The notes under the pieces are model-generated. The model was not told where the DNA came from. It searched no databases and saw only the letters and a program-made list of their open reading frames with translations. Positions 8,601-16,873 of a DNA stretch of 64,000 nt are shown piece after piece. Every line of letters begins with the position of its first letter. The stretch's first letter is position 1. Source of the DNA: Lysobacter firmicutimachus (GTDB lineage Bacteria; Pseudomonadota; Gammaproteobacteria; Xanthomonadales; Xanthomonadaceae); contig NZ_JBANDL010000002.1 in assembly GCF_037027445.1 (NCBI RefSeq), forward strand, positions 4,560,001 to 4,624,000. The letters are read 5' to 3'. The translations under genes were made by a program, and so were the position numbers.

Positions 8601-10400
8601 TCACACGTACGGCCGAACCGGCTCGAAGCAACGCACGATGTTGTCCTGGCCCAGCACGTGGATCGCGCCGTCGCCGGCGCAGGTCATCCATTGCAGCCGC
8701 ACGCCGATGTCGCTGCCCGCGTCCAGGGTGGCGACGTGCTCGCGGCTGCGAGTATCGACCAGGAAGACCAGTCCCGCGTCGGCGCCGATCGCGAGTAGTC
8801 TGCCCTGCTCGGCCACGTCGCAGCACAACAAGTCGTATCCCGGCGGCCGCGGCGCATGTTGGGTCCGCAACCAGAACTCGTCGCCGTTTTCGGCCTCGAA
8901 CCGGTCGCGGTCGGCGAGATACAGGCTGGCTTCGTCCGGCGAGAGCTGGGCGCGGCGCAAGCGTCCGTACGCGCCCGGCACGTCGACGCTGGGCCATTCG
9001 AACATCCGCAGACGCTCGACCGTGTCGTCGGCAAGGTCGATCCAGACCACCCAGCCATCGTTGCATACGGCAGCCAGCGTGTTTCGTCCGGGGAGCCAGG
9101 CCAGATCGTAAACGTGCAGGGAACGGCCGAGCGCGATCCTGTCCGCACGCGGCGTATCGCCGTCCAAGCGCAGCCGCACGACATGGTTGCCGTACCCGCC
9201 CAGATAGGCCACGCGATCGGACTGGAATACCGCGCTGTACACGCACTCGGGCCGCTTGCCGACGCAATGCTGGCGCCAGCCGCCATCGCTTCGCTTCATG
9301 ACCGCATAGCCGGCCTGGCCGTGAACGATCGCGAACTCGCCGCCGGGAGATACGGCGATGCCGTGGACCTCCTCGCAGTCGATCGCCACATCCGCTGTCG
9401 GCAAAAATTCCGCTCCCTGCCGCGCCTCGGCGCGGGTGTCGAGCGATACGAATGCATGCGGCCCGGCCAGAAACACGTCGTCCTCCCACGTTGCCGCTGC
9501 GGTGTACGCCGGGCCGTGCACGATGAATCCGCCCAGCTCGCCGTCGTGCAGCACTTGCAAGCGCGCATGCAGGTTCGCCACGACCGCGCCGTCCATCGCC
9601 CGCGCATGCAACCGCGTAACCGCACCGCGCTGCGTGACCAAGGTGGTCGAAGACGCAAGCGCATAGGCCGGCAGATCGCTGAACCCCGCCTTGCCGCTCA
9701 GGTTCGTGTACACCCACGGCCGCTGCTTGGCGTCGGTATCGGCGATCACTTCCTGCCCGCAGTGCGTCAGCGCCTCCACGATGGAGACATCGTGGCGCAA
9801 CAGGGCCGTTTCGAGCTTTTCGCAGTACAGGCTGTTGCGGCTGCCTGTGCGGCCATCGGAAGCCGTTTGTCCCGACGCGGTGGAATAAGCGAGCGCCAAG
9901 TCGCCGGCTACGTCCACACCCGCCAGTCGCTTGGTTTCGCTATCGGCCCAGGCGGCGAAATCGCGTAGTTGCAGGTCGCTCCAGCCATCGATCGCACTGC
10001 GGCACGCATCCACGATCACCACCTTCGGCCCGCGCCCGGCCTTCAGCGCGGCGACGACCTCCAGCACGGGTACGCCGCTGCGGCGGATCGGGCCGATGGT
10101 CACCGGCGCCGGGGTATCGGCCGGCAGCAGCACGCCGAAACCGCCGATCTCGATCGCGTGTCCGGCGTAGTACACCACGCTCAGCAGCCGCCCGGCCGCG
10201 GGGTGTTCGATCTTCGCTCGCAAAACCGTCAGGGCATCGATGAGTTCGTCCGCCGTCGGGTCCGGCAGCAGGGTCGAATCGAAGCCCCGGTTACGCAACG
10301 CGGCATGGATGCGCCGCGCATCGTTGACTGGATTGTCCAACTTCAGCGCGTCCGCGTGGTAGCCCGCGACGCCGATGCACAAGGCGATGCGACGATTCAT
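8601..10400 (-). CDS. Caspase-like (C14) peptidase fused to a beta-propeller
   Basis: 599 residues. Residues 1-240 form a caspase-hemoglobinase fold: MNRRIALCIGVAGYHADALK opens the first strand, the catalytic His is H81 in VVYYAGHAIEIGG, and the catalytic Cys is C133 in KVVIVDACRSA. Residues about 290-599 are repeated beta strands of WD40/propeller character, such as GIAVSPGGEFAIVHG, SAVFQSDRVAYLGGYGNHVV and HVYDLAWLPGRNTLAAVCND. ATG at 10400 has AAGGACT upstream. No signal peptide is seen, so it is probably cytoplasmic. Bacterial caspase-like proteins with sensor repeats are known in signalling and in some defence or cell-death systems; which applies here is open. It is flanked by effector genes and has no obvious operon partner. 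Confidence 0.88.
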   Translation of the reverse strand: MNRRIALCIGVAGYHADALKLDNPVNDARRIHAALRNRGFDSTLLPDPTADELIDALTVLRAKIEHPAAGRLLSVVYYAGHAIEIGGFGVLLPADTPAPVTIGPIRRSGVPVLEVVAALKAGRGPKVVIVDACRSAIDGWSDLQLRDFAAWADSETKRLAGVDVAGDLALAYSTASGQTASDGRTGSRNSLYCEKLETALLRHDVSIVEALTHCGQEVIADTDAKQRPWVYTNLSGKAGFSDLPAYALASSTTLVTQRGAVTRLHARAMDGAVVANLHARLQVLHDGELGGFIVHGPAYTAAATWEDDVFLAGPHAFVSLDTRAEARQGAEFLPTADVAIDCEEVHGIAVSPGGEFAIVHGQAGYAVMKRSDGGWRQHCVGKRPECVYSAVFQSDRVAYLGGYGNHVVRLRLDGDTPRADRIALGRSLHVYDLAWLPGRNTLAAVCNDGWVVWIDLADDTVERLRMFEWPSVDVPGAYGRLRRAQLSPDEASLYLADRDRFEAENGDEFWLRTQHAPRPPGYDLLCCDVAEQGRLLAIGADAGLVFLVDTRSREHVATLDAGSDIGVRLQWMTCAGDGAIHVLGQDNIVRCFEPVRPYV

Positions 10401-10789
10401 GGGAGTCCTTTCCGTTCCGCCTTTCCCCGGCAGCGGGCGGCCAGGCCGCAGGATACGGCATCGCCGGCCCCGCCCTTCCGAAGCCAATCCTGAACGTCCC
10501 CTGCGCCGGACCGCCTTCACCGTGGCCGGACCGCGCGACCCAACCCGTTCCTGTGACTGCGCTCCCGATTTCGCGGCCACCGGCCGGGGCAGAGTGCAGC
10601 TTCGCCGACCGGCGGGGCGGCCGCAGGCACGGGCGGGGACGACCCGAGTTCCTTCGCCGCCGCGGCCCGCCCTATAGTCGGCACACCACGTCGCCCGCAG
10701 CGGGCGACCTCCAGGCCGCGCGGCAGGAACACGGCTGCGCCGCGCGCGCCTTTCACCGTCAGCCACTGCAACGCCAAGGAGATCGTTTT
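10401..10789. other. Intergenic region between divergent caspase and RTX effector genes
   Basis: 389 bp with no credible gene on either strand. It must hold the promoters of both divergent genes. A CCTATAGTCGG stretch near 10671 could be a -10-like element for the RTX gene, but no clear -35 is seen. An AAGGAGATCGTTTT ribosome binding site precedes the RTX start at 10790. Confidence 0.5.
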
Positions 10790-12502
10790 ATGGCCGGCCC
10801 CACCCCGATCGTCATCAACGGCGGCGTCGTTCCGCCCGGCAGCCCCGCTGCCGACACCTCGCGCAGCACGCCCGACGGCAAGGGCATCACCTCGCAGGAA
10901 CTGTTCCGCCAGGGCGACATCGTCATCAGCCGCGAGCAGGTGACCGGCGGCGACCAGTTCGCCGACACCCTGGTCATCAACGGCGGCGCCGGCGACGACA
11001 ACGTGCGGGTCAGCCAGCGCGCCAACGGCGTGCTCGACGTCAACATCAACGGCCAGCCGTTCGAGATCACCCTCGCCGCCCAGCAGCAGCTCGGCGTGCG
11101 CGGCGGCGACGGCAACGACGTCATCCACGCCGCCTCCAACGTGCGCGTCAACATGGACGTGCAGGGCGGCGACGGCAACGACACCATCACCACCGGGCGC
11201 GGACGCGACCGCGTCGACGGCGGCGCCGGCGACGACGTCATCAACACCGGCCGCGGCCGCGACGACGTGTTCGGCAACACCGGCAACGACACCATCGACG
11301 CCGGCGCCGGCAACGACGTGGTCTACGGCGGCGACGGCGACGACATCCTGCGCGGCGGTCAGGGCCGCGACTACATCGAGGGCGGGCGCGGCGCCGACAC
11401 CCTCGAAGGCGGCCAGGGCAACGACATCCTGTCCGGCGGCCAGGACGCCGACGTCCTGCGCGGCGGCCAGGGCAACGACCGCATCTACACCGGCGCCGGC
11501 GCCGACACCGTCGACAACCGCGCCGGCCGCGACACCGTCTACGGCCAGAGCGGCGAAGACACCGTCACCGCCACCCGCGGCGCGCGCAACACCCAGGTCG
11601 AAGTCGACATGACGACCCATGTCGGCGCCAGCGTCACCGTCGCCGCCGGCTCGTCGGACGCGTTCCGCCAGCGGGTCGAGGCCGATCTGGACATGCTGCG
11701 CTCGTCCAACAACGGCCGCGAGATGCTGGCCGAGCTGGACCGCAACGCCAACGCGTTCGTCGGCACCGGCCACAGCGTCAGCATCACCGAGCTGAGCAAC
11801 GAGATGAACGGCTACGCCGGCCCCTCGCTGACCAACGACGCCTTCCTGCAGACCGACCCGGCCACCGGCGTCACCACGCGCGGCGCCGGCATGGATTCGG
11901 TGATCAGCTACAACCCGTCCTTCCACAGCGACTTCTTCGAAACCCCGACCGTGGTCCTGCACCACGAGATGTCGCACGCCTACAACATCACCGGCGGCAC
12001 CCTGCAGCAGGGCGTGTACAGCGGCACCGGCCCGGACTCGGGCAGCGTGCGCAACTTCGAGCGCCAGGCGGTGGGCCTGGACAACAGCGGTGTCGCCTTC
12101 GACTTCGACCGCAACGCGGCCACGCCCGACACCAAGACCAACCCCGCCAACCTGACCGAGAACGGCATGCGCGACGAGATGGGCCTGGCGCGCCGGCAGA
12201 ACTACAGCGTCGACGCCAAGAGCGCCTTCTCCGCCCCGGGCAACCCCAGCGCGACCGGCGCCGGCGGCAACGGCGGGCACAACCACAACCACGCCCATCT
12301 GGACGCGTTGTTGCAGGCGATGGAATCCGGCGACCGCAACGCCGCCCGCGACGCCACCCGCCAACTCGCCGGGCAAGCCGCCGGCCAGGAGCTGCGCCAC
12401 GAGGCCATGCACGCCGCCGACCGCCAGGAGCAGGCCGCGCAGGCGCAAGCCCAGCAGACCCAGGCCGAGCCGACCCAAAGCGCCGGCGGCATGCGCCGCT
12501 GA
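10790..12502 (+). CDS. RTX-repeat protein with M91 (NleD-like) zinc metalloprotease domain, candidate X-T4SS effector
   Basis: 570 residues. About residues 60-260 consist of Ca-binding RTX nonapeptide repeats (GGDGNDTIT, GGAGDDVIN, GGQGNDIL). An M91-type protease follows, with the zinc motif HEMSH (H392, E393, H396) and the downstream family motif NPANLTENGMRDEMG, which resembles NleD/HopH1. The last ~70 residues share GDRNAARDATRQLAG, GQELRHEA and DRQEQAAQ with the lipase effector tail and are Gln-rich. There is no signal peptide and no classical type I C-terminal signal. An exported lipoprotein gene follows 76 bp downstream. Likely a secreted protease toxin; the combination of RTX array and M91 domain is unusual. 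Secretion route is inferred. Confidence 0.85.
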   Translation: MAGPTPIVINGGVVPPGSPAADTSRSTPDGKGITSQELFRQGDIVISREQVTGGDQFADTLVINGGAGDDNVRVSQRANGVLDVNINGQPFEITLAAQQQLGVRGGDGNDVIHAASNVRVNMDVQGGDGNDTITTGRGRDRVDGGAGDDVINTGRGRDDVFGNTGNDTIDAGAGNDVVYGGDGDDILRGGQGRDYIEGGRGADTLEGGQGNDILSGGQDADVLRGGQGNDRIYTGAGADTVDNRAGRDTVYGQSGEDTVTATRGARNTQVEVDMTTHVGASVTVAAGSSDAFRQRVEADLDMLRSSNNGREMLAELDRNANAFVGTGHSVSITELSNEMNGYAGPSLTNDAFLQTDPATGVTTRGAGMDSVISYNPSFHSDFFETPTVVLHHEMSHAYNITGGTLQQGVYSGTGPDSGSVRNFERQAVGLDNSGVAFDFDRNAATPDTKTNPANLTENGMRDEMGLARRQNYSVDAKSAFSAPGNPSATGAGGNGGHNHNHAHLDALLQAMESGDRNAARDATRQLAGQAAGQELRHEAMHAADRQEQAAQAQAQQTQAEPTQSAGGMRR

Positions 12503-12578
12503 GCGCAGGCGCCGGCCTTCGCGCCGGCGCGACACGCCCTGGCCTTACCGTGAATCGACCCATGCCGAGAGCCGCTAG

Positions 12579-13268
12579 ATGACCGCGACCCGCACCACCG
12601 CCGCCCGCACCCGACGCGCGCTCGCCGCCGCCGCCGTGCTGACCGCCCTGTCCGCCGCGGCCTGCGCGCATGGCCTACCGCATCCTGCAGAAGACACCCC
12701 AATGAACGCCCAACCCGCATCCACCGCCGCCACCGCCGACACCCGCCTGCGCGTGCAGGACGGCCAGGACGTGAGCCTGCACGCCGAGTTCCAGTACACC
12801 GCCGCCAGCAACACCCTGCTGGTGCGCTACCGCCTGCGCAACGGCAGCGCCGACCGCGCCCTGGCCGTGTTCGACCGCGGCAGCTACGGCGACCGCGCCG
12901 GCGCCGTCTACAACCCCGGCCCGATCGGCGCGCCGCGGCTGGAAACCCAGGACGGCGGCATCACCCTGCTGCATGCCCCGGCGCCGGCCTCCGCCGCCAA
13001 CCCGATGGACCCGCTCGGCCACGCCGGGCTGGCCCTGGAACTGAAGGCCGGCGGCGAACACGCCGATCAATTCGTCCATCGCTTCGGCGACCAGGCGCCG
13101 CAGCGCGTGCGCTGGTGCGTCGCGGTGGCGCCGTTCGAGCAGAAGCAGTTCCGCATTCCCACCAAGACCGCCCACGGCACGATCTGGGCGGCCGGCGAAG
13201 CCGGCGTCCAGACGCAGTCGCTGTGCACGCCGTGGTTCGATGTGGGAACGGGCAAGTTCGCCGAGTAA
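12579..13268 (+). CDS. Lipoprotein, candidate immunity partner of the RTX/M91 effector
   Basis: 229 residues with an Ala-rich signal peptide ending LSAAAC, so probably a lipoprotein. The mature region is beta-rich (LHAEFQYTAASNTLLVRYRL, ITLLHAPAPASA) with a conserved-looking WCVAVAPFEQKQFRIP. It starts 76 bp after the RTX/M91 gene on the same strand and is followed by a strong terminator at 13296, so the two form a transcription unit. No known domain recognised. The immunity role is inferred from position and export; it could instead be an unrelated envelope protein. Confidence 0.65.
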   Translation: MTATRTTAARTRRALAAAAVLTALSAAACAHGLPHPAEDTPMNAQPASTAATADTRLRVQDGQDVSLHAEFQYTAASNTLLVRYRLRNGSADRALAVFDRGSYGDRAGAVYNPGPIGAPRLETQDGGITLLHAPAPASAANPMDPLGHAGLALELKAGGEHADQFVHRFGDQAPQRVRWCVAVAPFEQKQFRIPTKTAHGTIWAAGEAGVQTQSLCTPWFDVGTGKFAE

Positions 13269-13295
13269 GCCGGGCGAACGCTACGGCTTAAGAGA

Positions 13296-13322
13296 ACGGG
13301 CCGCGATTGCGGCCCGTTTTTT
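13296..13322 (+). terminator. Rho-independent terminator of the RTX effector/lipoprotein operon
   Basis: A perfect nine-base stem (ACGGGCCGC / GCGGCCCGT) with a GATT loop runs straight into TTTTTT. It lies 28 bp after the lipoprotein stop codon. Confidence 0.92.
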
Positions 13323-13344
13323 GTTTGCGGCGCGGGTCCGGCAA

Positions 13345-13533
13345 TCAGTCGCCGCTCGCGCCGGCACCGCCACAGCCGCAGAGGGAAGGCCCCTGAGCCT
13401 CGACCCCGGTGTAGCCAGGCACGGCCTTCTGTTCGGCGATCAGGACCACCACCGTCCCGCGCCCTTCGCTGCCCCAGCGCACATCGTCACCGAGTCGAAC
13501 CGCTTGGCCGTCGTGGTAACGCAATACTGTCAT
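13345..13533 (-). CDS. Small hypothetical protein (62 aa)
   Basis: It begins MTVLRYHDGQAVRLGDDVRW and continues with a beta-rich VVVLIAEQKAVPGYTGVEAQ, ending in a Cys/Gly-rich tail. AAGGA lies a few bases before the ATG. Short proteins with an 'xLRYxxGxxVxxGD' opening are known in proteobacteria and resemble SH3-like barrels. It lies downstream of the LprI-like gene on the same strand, 68 bp away, and may be co-transcribed. Function unknown. Confidence 0.6.
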   Translation of the reverse strand: MTVLRYHDGQAVRLGDDVRWGSEGRGTVVVLIAEQKAVPGYTGVEAQGPSLCGCGGAGASGD

Positions 13534-13601
13534 GCCCGTATCCTTATCGTGCTGGGCGCCGGCGACCAACAACGCTCTTCCCACAGACGCGAACCGCCAC
13601 C

Positions 13602-14195
13602 TCACTCCACTCCGGCTGCTCGCAGCAACGCAGCTTTCCTGGCCTCCAGGGCCTCGACTCGCTCCCGGGTCCGCTCGACTCGGCAGGCCTCGGTCAGTCC
13701 GGGCGCCTCGCGTCGGGCCATGCCCTGGACAAAGGGGTCCAGCGCGCACGCGGCATCGCGCGCCGCGGCCCAGGCCTGTTCGTCCGCGCGCAGGTAGGCC
13801 GACAGGTCGTCGACATAGGCCGGGTCGTTCTCGACGTAGCTGGCGTACTTCGCCCGCAGCAGGTTCATCAGCGAGCGCGCCACGCTCAGCCGCCGCGCTT
13901 CCAGGCGGTGCATGTCGCGGTACGGTGCGCAGGCGGACAGCCGCATCCGCTCGCATTCTGCGATGCGGCTGTCGGGCCAGCGGGCGAAGCAGGCTTCGCG
14001 TTGCCGAGTATCGCCGATGCCGATGCAGTCGGGGTCGCGGTCGGCAGCAGCGGAGTTCTGCGACTCCTCCTCTGCGTAAGCGCCCGGCACAAGAACGACA
14101 GCCAGGATCAGCGCGATCGCGGCGCCCCAGCGGCGCCCGCCGGCGCCACGAAGGATGTCCCGGCCGCTGCCGGTTCGAACCGTCGCTTGTTGCAT
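13602..14195 (-). CDS. Exported LprI-like (DUF1311-type) protein
   Basis: 197 residues with a signal peptide (GAAIALILAVVLVPGAYA). The mature part has CERMRLSACAPYRDM, an extended helix (RAKYASYVENDPAYVDDL) and the LprI-type motif AWAAARDAACALDP ... LTEACRVERTRERVEAL. It is clearly paralogous to the protein at 16874-17416. The LprI family includes a mycobacterial lysozyme inhibitor, and LprI-like folds occur among X-T4SS immunity proteins, so a periplasmic inhibitor of a peptidoglycan hydrolase is plausible. ATG at 14195 is preceded by AAGGACGACG. Confidence 0.75.
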   Translation of the reverse strand: MQQATVRTGSGRDILRGAGGRRWGAAIALILAVVLVPGAYAEEESQNSAAADRDPDCIGIGDTRQREACFARWPDSRIAECERMRLSACAPYRDMHRLEARRLSVARSLMNLLRAKYASYVENDPAYVDDLSAYLRADEQAWAAARDAACALDPFVQGMARREAPGLTEACRVERTRERVEALEARKAALLRAAGVE

Positions 14196-14332
14196 CGTCG
14201 TCCTTGCGTTTCGGGCCTTGTGGGCAGCCGCGCACGGGCGGCTCGCTGCCATTGTAGGCACATCGCGCCGACCGCCAGTAGCGCGCCTTCAACCAGTCCG
14301 CCGAGCGTCGGTTCCGCCAGAACGCGCGAGCC

Positions 14333-14677
14333 TCAGTAGCGATGCAGCCGGGCGCGCTCGAACTCGGCGGCGTCGATCGTCTCTACCGAGGTCACCGCGC
14401 AACGGCGCGAAGGGCTGACCACTTCGCTGCCCTGCGGGCACAACAGGTGCTCGGCGCCGTCGGTCACGATGCGCAGATGGCGTGCGCTGGCGACGCTGTC
14501 GCACTCCTTGGCCAGGCGCAGCAGGTAGCGCTCGTCCCCGTGTTTTATCAACACGGCGCCGCGCGCCCGAGCCATTTGCGAGGTTGAATTCAACTTCGTG
14601 CATTCGGCCGGCTGGGCCGCAGCGACCGGGCTGGCGGCCAACAGCATGCAGAACAGGGCGACGTATGGACGGGACAT
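14333..14677 (-). CDS. Small exported protein, DUF6491-like
   Basis: 114 residues with a clear signal peptide (MSRPYVALFCMLLAASPVAA). The mature domain has paired cysteines (ECTKL, KECDS, LLCPQGSE, RRCAV) and a pattern of ISO/hydrophobic strands resembling the xanthomonad DUF6491 family (YLLRLAKECDSVASARHLRI). ATG at 14677 has GAGGAG upstream. Family assignment is tentative and function unknown. Same strand as the LprI-like gene, 137 bp apart. Confidence 0.6.
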   Translation of the reverse strand: MSRPYVALFCMLLAASPVAAAQPAECTKLNSTSQMARARGAVLIKHGDERYLLRLAKECDSVASARHLRIVTDGAEHLLCPQGSEVVSPSRRCAVTSVETIDAAEFERARLHRY

Positions 14678-15223
14678 GCGGACTCCTCGGTGTGCAATGA
14701 CCACAAAGGATTCCGCTGGGCGCAAAAGCGTCGCACCGGCGCCGTAGAGGCGAACGCGGTTAAGCATCCGGCGGGGACAGCCCGCCGACCGACGCCGCGC
14801 ACACCGGCGCAGAACGCAGCGCATGTTCCGCGAATCGCCGGAACCTCGCGGGGCGTCTCACGCCGCAATCGCGACGCGACGCGCGATGCAGGTGTGCGAC
14901 CGCTCGGAGAACGCGCCCGAACGGCGGTTAGCGTCCGTGCGCCTTGGTTAGCTTCGGTGATCCTTTCGCGCTCCGGCGAAGTCCGATTACGCCGTCTCGG
15001 AATCGAATCCGATGCAAGCGTATATCCAGCAGCACCCGCCGAAGCCGCGTCGACAGGCTTCGGCGGCGGACTCGCGCACTCAGCACGTCGCCGCCGGCAC
15101 GACGCGGCACGGGCGAGTTCGCCTCCACGACAGACGAACCCGATCGCGCGAGTCGCAATCCAGACACGTTGGACGTTCCAGATCCCTGCGCATTTCCCCC
15201 AATGCCCATCGCGGAGAACCTTC
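14678..15223. other. Intergenic region between divergent genes
   Basis: 546 bp with no convincing gene on either strand: open frames here lack ribosome binding sites and have arginine/serine-rich shadow composition. It should contain the promoters for the small exported protein (minus) and the hydrolase (plus). No REP or terminator is seen. Confidence 0.5.
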
Positions 15224-16186
15224 ATGGCCGTCAAGTCCGAAGACCAATTCGTTGAACTCGAAGACGTCAAGCTGTGCTACCGGGTCGAAGGCGACCCGAA
15301 GAACCCGCCCGTGCTGTTGATCATGGGCCTGAATTCGCAGCTGATCCATTGGCCGCAAGAACTGGTCGACACGCTGAAAGCCGACCACTACGTGATCCGC
15401 TTCGACAACCGCGACAGCGGCCTGACCACCTGGCGGACCGGGGAACCGCCGGCCGACGGCTACCGCCTGGCCGACATGGCCAAGGACGCCGTGCAGTTGA
15501 TCGACCACCTCGGCATCGACCGGCCCGACGTGATCGGCGCCTCGATGGGCGGCATGATCGCGCAGCGGTTGGCGATCGATTATCCGGACCGCGCGCGCAG
15601 CCTGTGCTCGATCATGAGCACCACCGGCAGCCTCCTGGTCGGCCACCCGCAGCCCGGCGTGATCGAAGCCCTGCTCAAGCCGCTGCCGAGCGACCGCGAC
15701 GCCGCGATCGAGCACATCGTCGGCCTGTACAACCTGATCGGCTCGAAGACCCATGCCGCCGCGGAAGCCGGGCGCCGCCGCGCGCTGGCCGAAGCCGCCT
15801 ACGACCGCTCGGTCGGCCCGACCGGCGCCCCGCTCCACCCCGGCGGCGGCGCGCGCCAGGTCGGCGCGATCCTGCTCGCCGGCGACCGCACCAAGGCGCT
15901 CAAGACCCTGACCCTGCCGGCCCTGGTCGTCCACGGCAACGAAGACGCGCTGATCAACGTCTCCGGCGGCCGCGCCACCCGCGACGCCATTCCCGGCGCG
16001 CAATGGCTGGGCGGCCCGCAGAACGGCGTCGAAGGCATGGGCCACGACCTGCCGCATCCGCTGCTCGACACGATCGTCGACGGCATCGTCGCGCACCTGA
16101 AGAACGCCAGCACCCTGGCCTGGAACCCGGGCGTCGCAGAACGCGCCAACGGCGGCACGCGCCCGACCGCGCCGCGGCCGTCGTGA
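15224..16186 (+). CDS. Alpha/beta hydrolase
   Basis: 320 residues, cytoplasmic. The fold is shown by the oxyanion strand VLLIMGLNSQLIHWPQ, the DNRDSGLTTW loop, the nucleophile elbow GASMGG (Ser107), the acid in VVHGNEDALI and the His in GMGHDLPHP. The start at 15224 has GGAG nine bases upstream. It resembles the 'alpha/beta fold hydrolase' family with the RFDNRDSG motif that is widespread in proteobacteria. Substrate unknown. Confidence 0.9.
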   Translation: MAVKSEDQFVELEDVKLCYRVEGDPKNPPVLLIMGLNSQLIHWPQELVDTLKADHYVIRFDNRDSGLTTWRTGEPPADGYRLADMAKDAVQLIDHLGIDRPDVIGASMGGMIAQRLAIDYPDRARSLCSIMSTTGSLLVGHPQPGVIEALLKPLPSDRDAAIEHIVGLYNLIGSKTHAAAEAGRRRALAEAAYDRSVGPTGAPLHPGGGARQVGAILLAGDRTKALKTLTLPALVVHGNEDALINVSGGRATRDAIPGAQWLGGPQNGVEGMGHDLPHPLLDTIVDGIVAHLKNASTLAWNPGVAERANGGTRPTAPRPS

Positions 16187-16339
16187 TCGAAGTCGGCGGC
16201 GCCGACCGCAGCGGTCGGTAGCTGGGCGATGGACGGGGGGCGCCGCGGGCGCCCCCGTCCTGACGTCGGCGGCCGCCGAATGCCGAACTTCAGCGCCTTT
16301 CGCGCCACGGCGACGTATCGCGGCGATCGAAACGCGTGG

Positions 16340-16804
16340 CTAGCCCTCGTCCGGGCAATCGACCTCGCCGTGGTCCCGGTCCGCCTCGCTGCCCGCAGGC
16401 ACCAGCACGGCGTACGGCTCCGCCATGTACGACGACCTGAACCACAGCAGCGTCTGCCCGGACCGCTGCAGATAGCCCGCCTCCTGACCGAAGTTCGGGC
16501 AAGCGTAGTCCGGCTTTGCGTCGTCCTGCGTGCACAGGCGCAGACTGGCCCGCCCATCGCGCACGTCGCCCTGCAGCTCACCATTCCAACCGCGCACGCG
16601 ACTGCCGTCGGCCCAGGACCCTGCGATCTTGGCGCCCTGCTGGGTGATCTCCATATTGACGAAGTGGCCGAAGCGGCAGGAATTGGAATACACCCAGTCG
16701 CCGGCGAACTCCGCGTGCTGGCCCGCATGGGCGTACAACGCCACCACGCAAGCCAGTGCGGCAACACCCACCGCACACGAAAAAGCTGCCCCATTGCTCG
16801 CCAC
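16340..16804 (-). CDS. Small exported protein of unknown function
   Basis: 154 residues from a GTG at 16804, chosen because AAGGAG precedes it by seven bases. An upstream ATG would put that site inside the gene. Signal-like segment AAFSCAVGVAALACVVALYAHA, then a beta-rich domain: FAGDWVYSNSCRFGHFVNME, GAKIAGSWADGSRVRGWNGE, LWFRSSYMAEPYAVLVPA. This looks like a lipocalin/META-type small barrel. It lies downstream of the LprI-like gene on the same strand in the effector region, so an immunity or inhibitor role is possible but unproven. Confidence 0.6.
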   Translation of the reverse strand: MASNGAAFSCAVGVAALACVVALYAHAGQHAEFAGDWVYSNSCRFGHFVNMEITQQGAKIAGSWADGSRVRGWNGELQGDVRDGRASLRLCTQDDAKPDYACPNFGQEAGYLQRSGQTLLWFRSSYMAEPYAVLVPAGSEADRDHGEVDCPDEG

Positions 16805-16873
16805 ATCGATCTCCTTGTCGCCGCGCCAGCGGTCCATCGGTCCGGTCCCCCTACCTCCCCCAACCAGCGCCGA

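Noticed and set aside
14928..15209. 93-codon minus-strand open frame in the hydrolase upstream region
   Set aside because: Arg/Ser/Leu shadow composition, no ribosome binding site and no motif.
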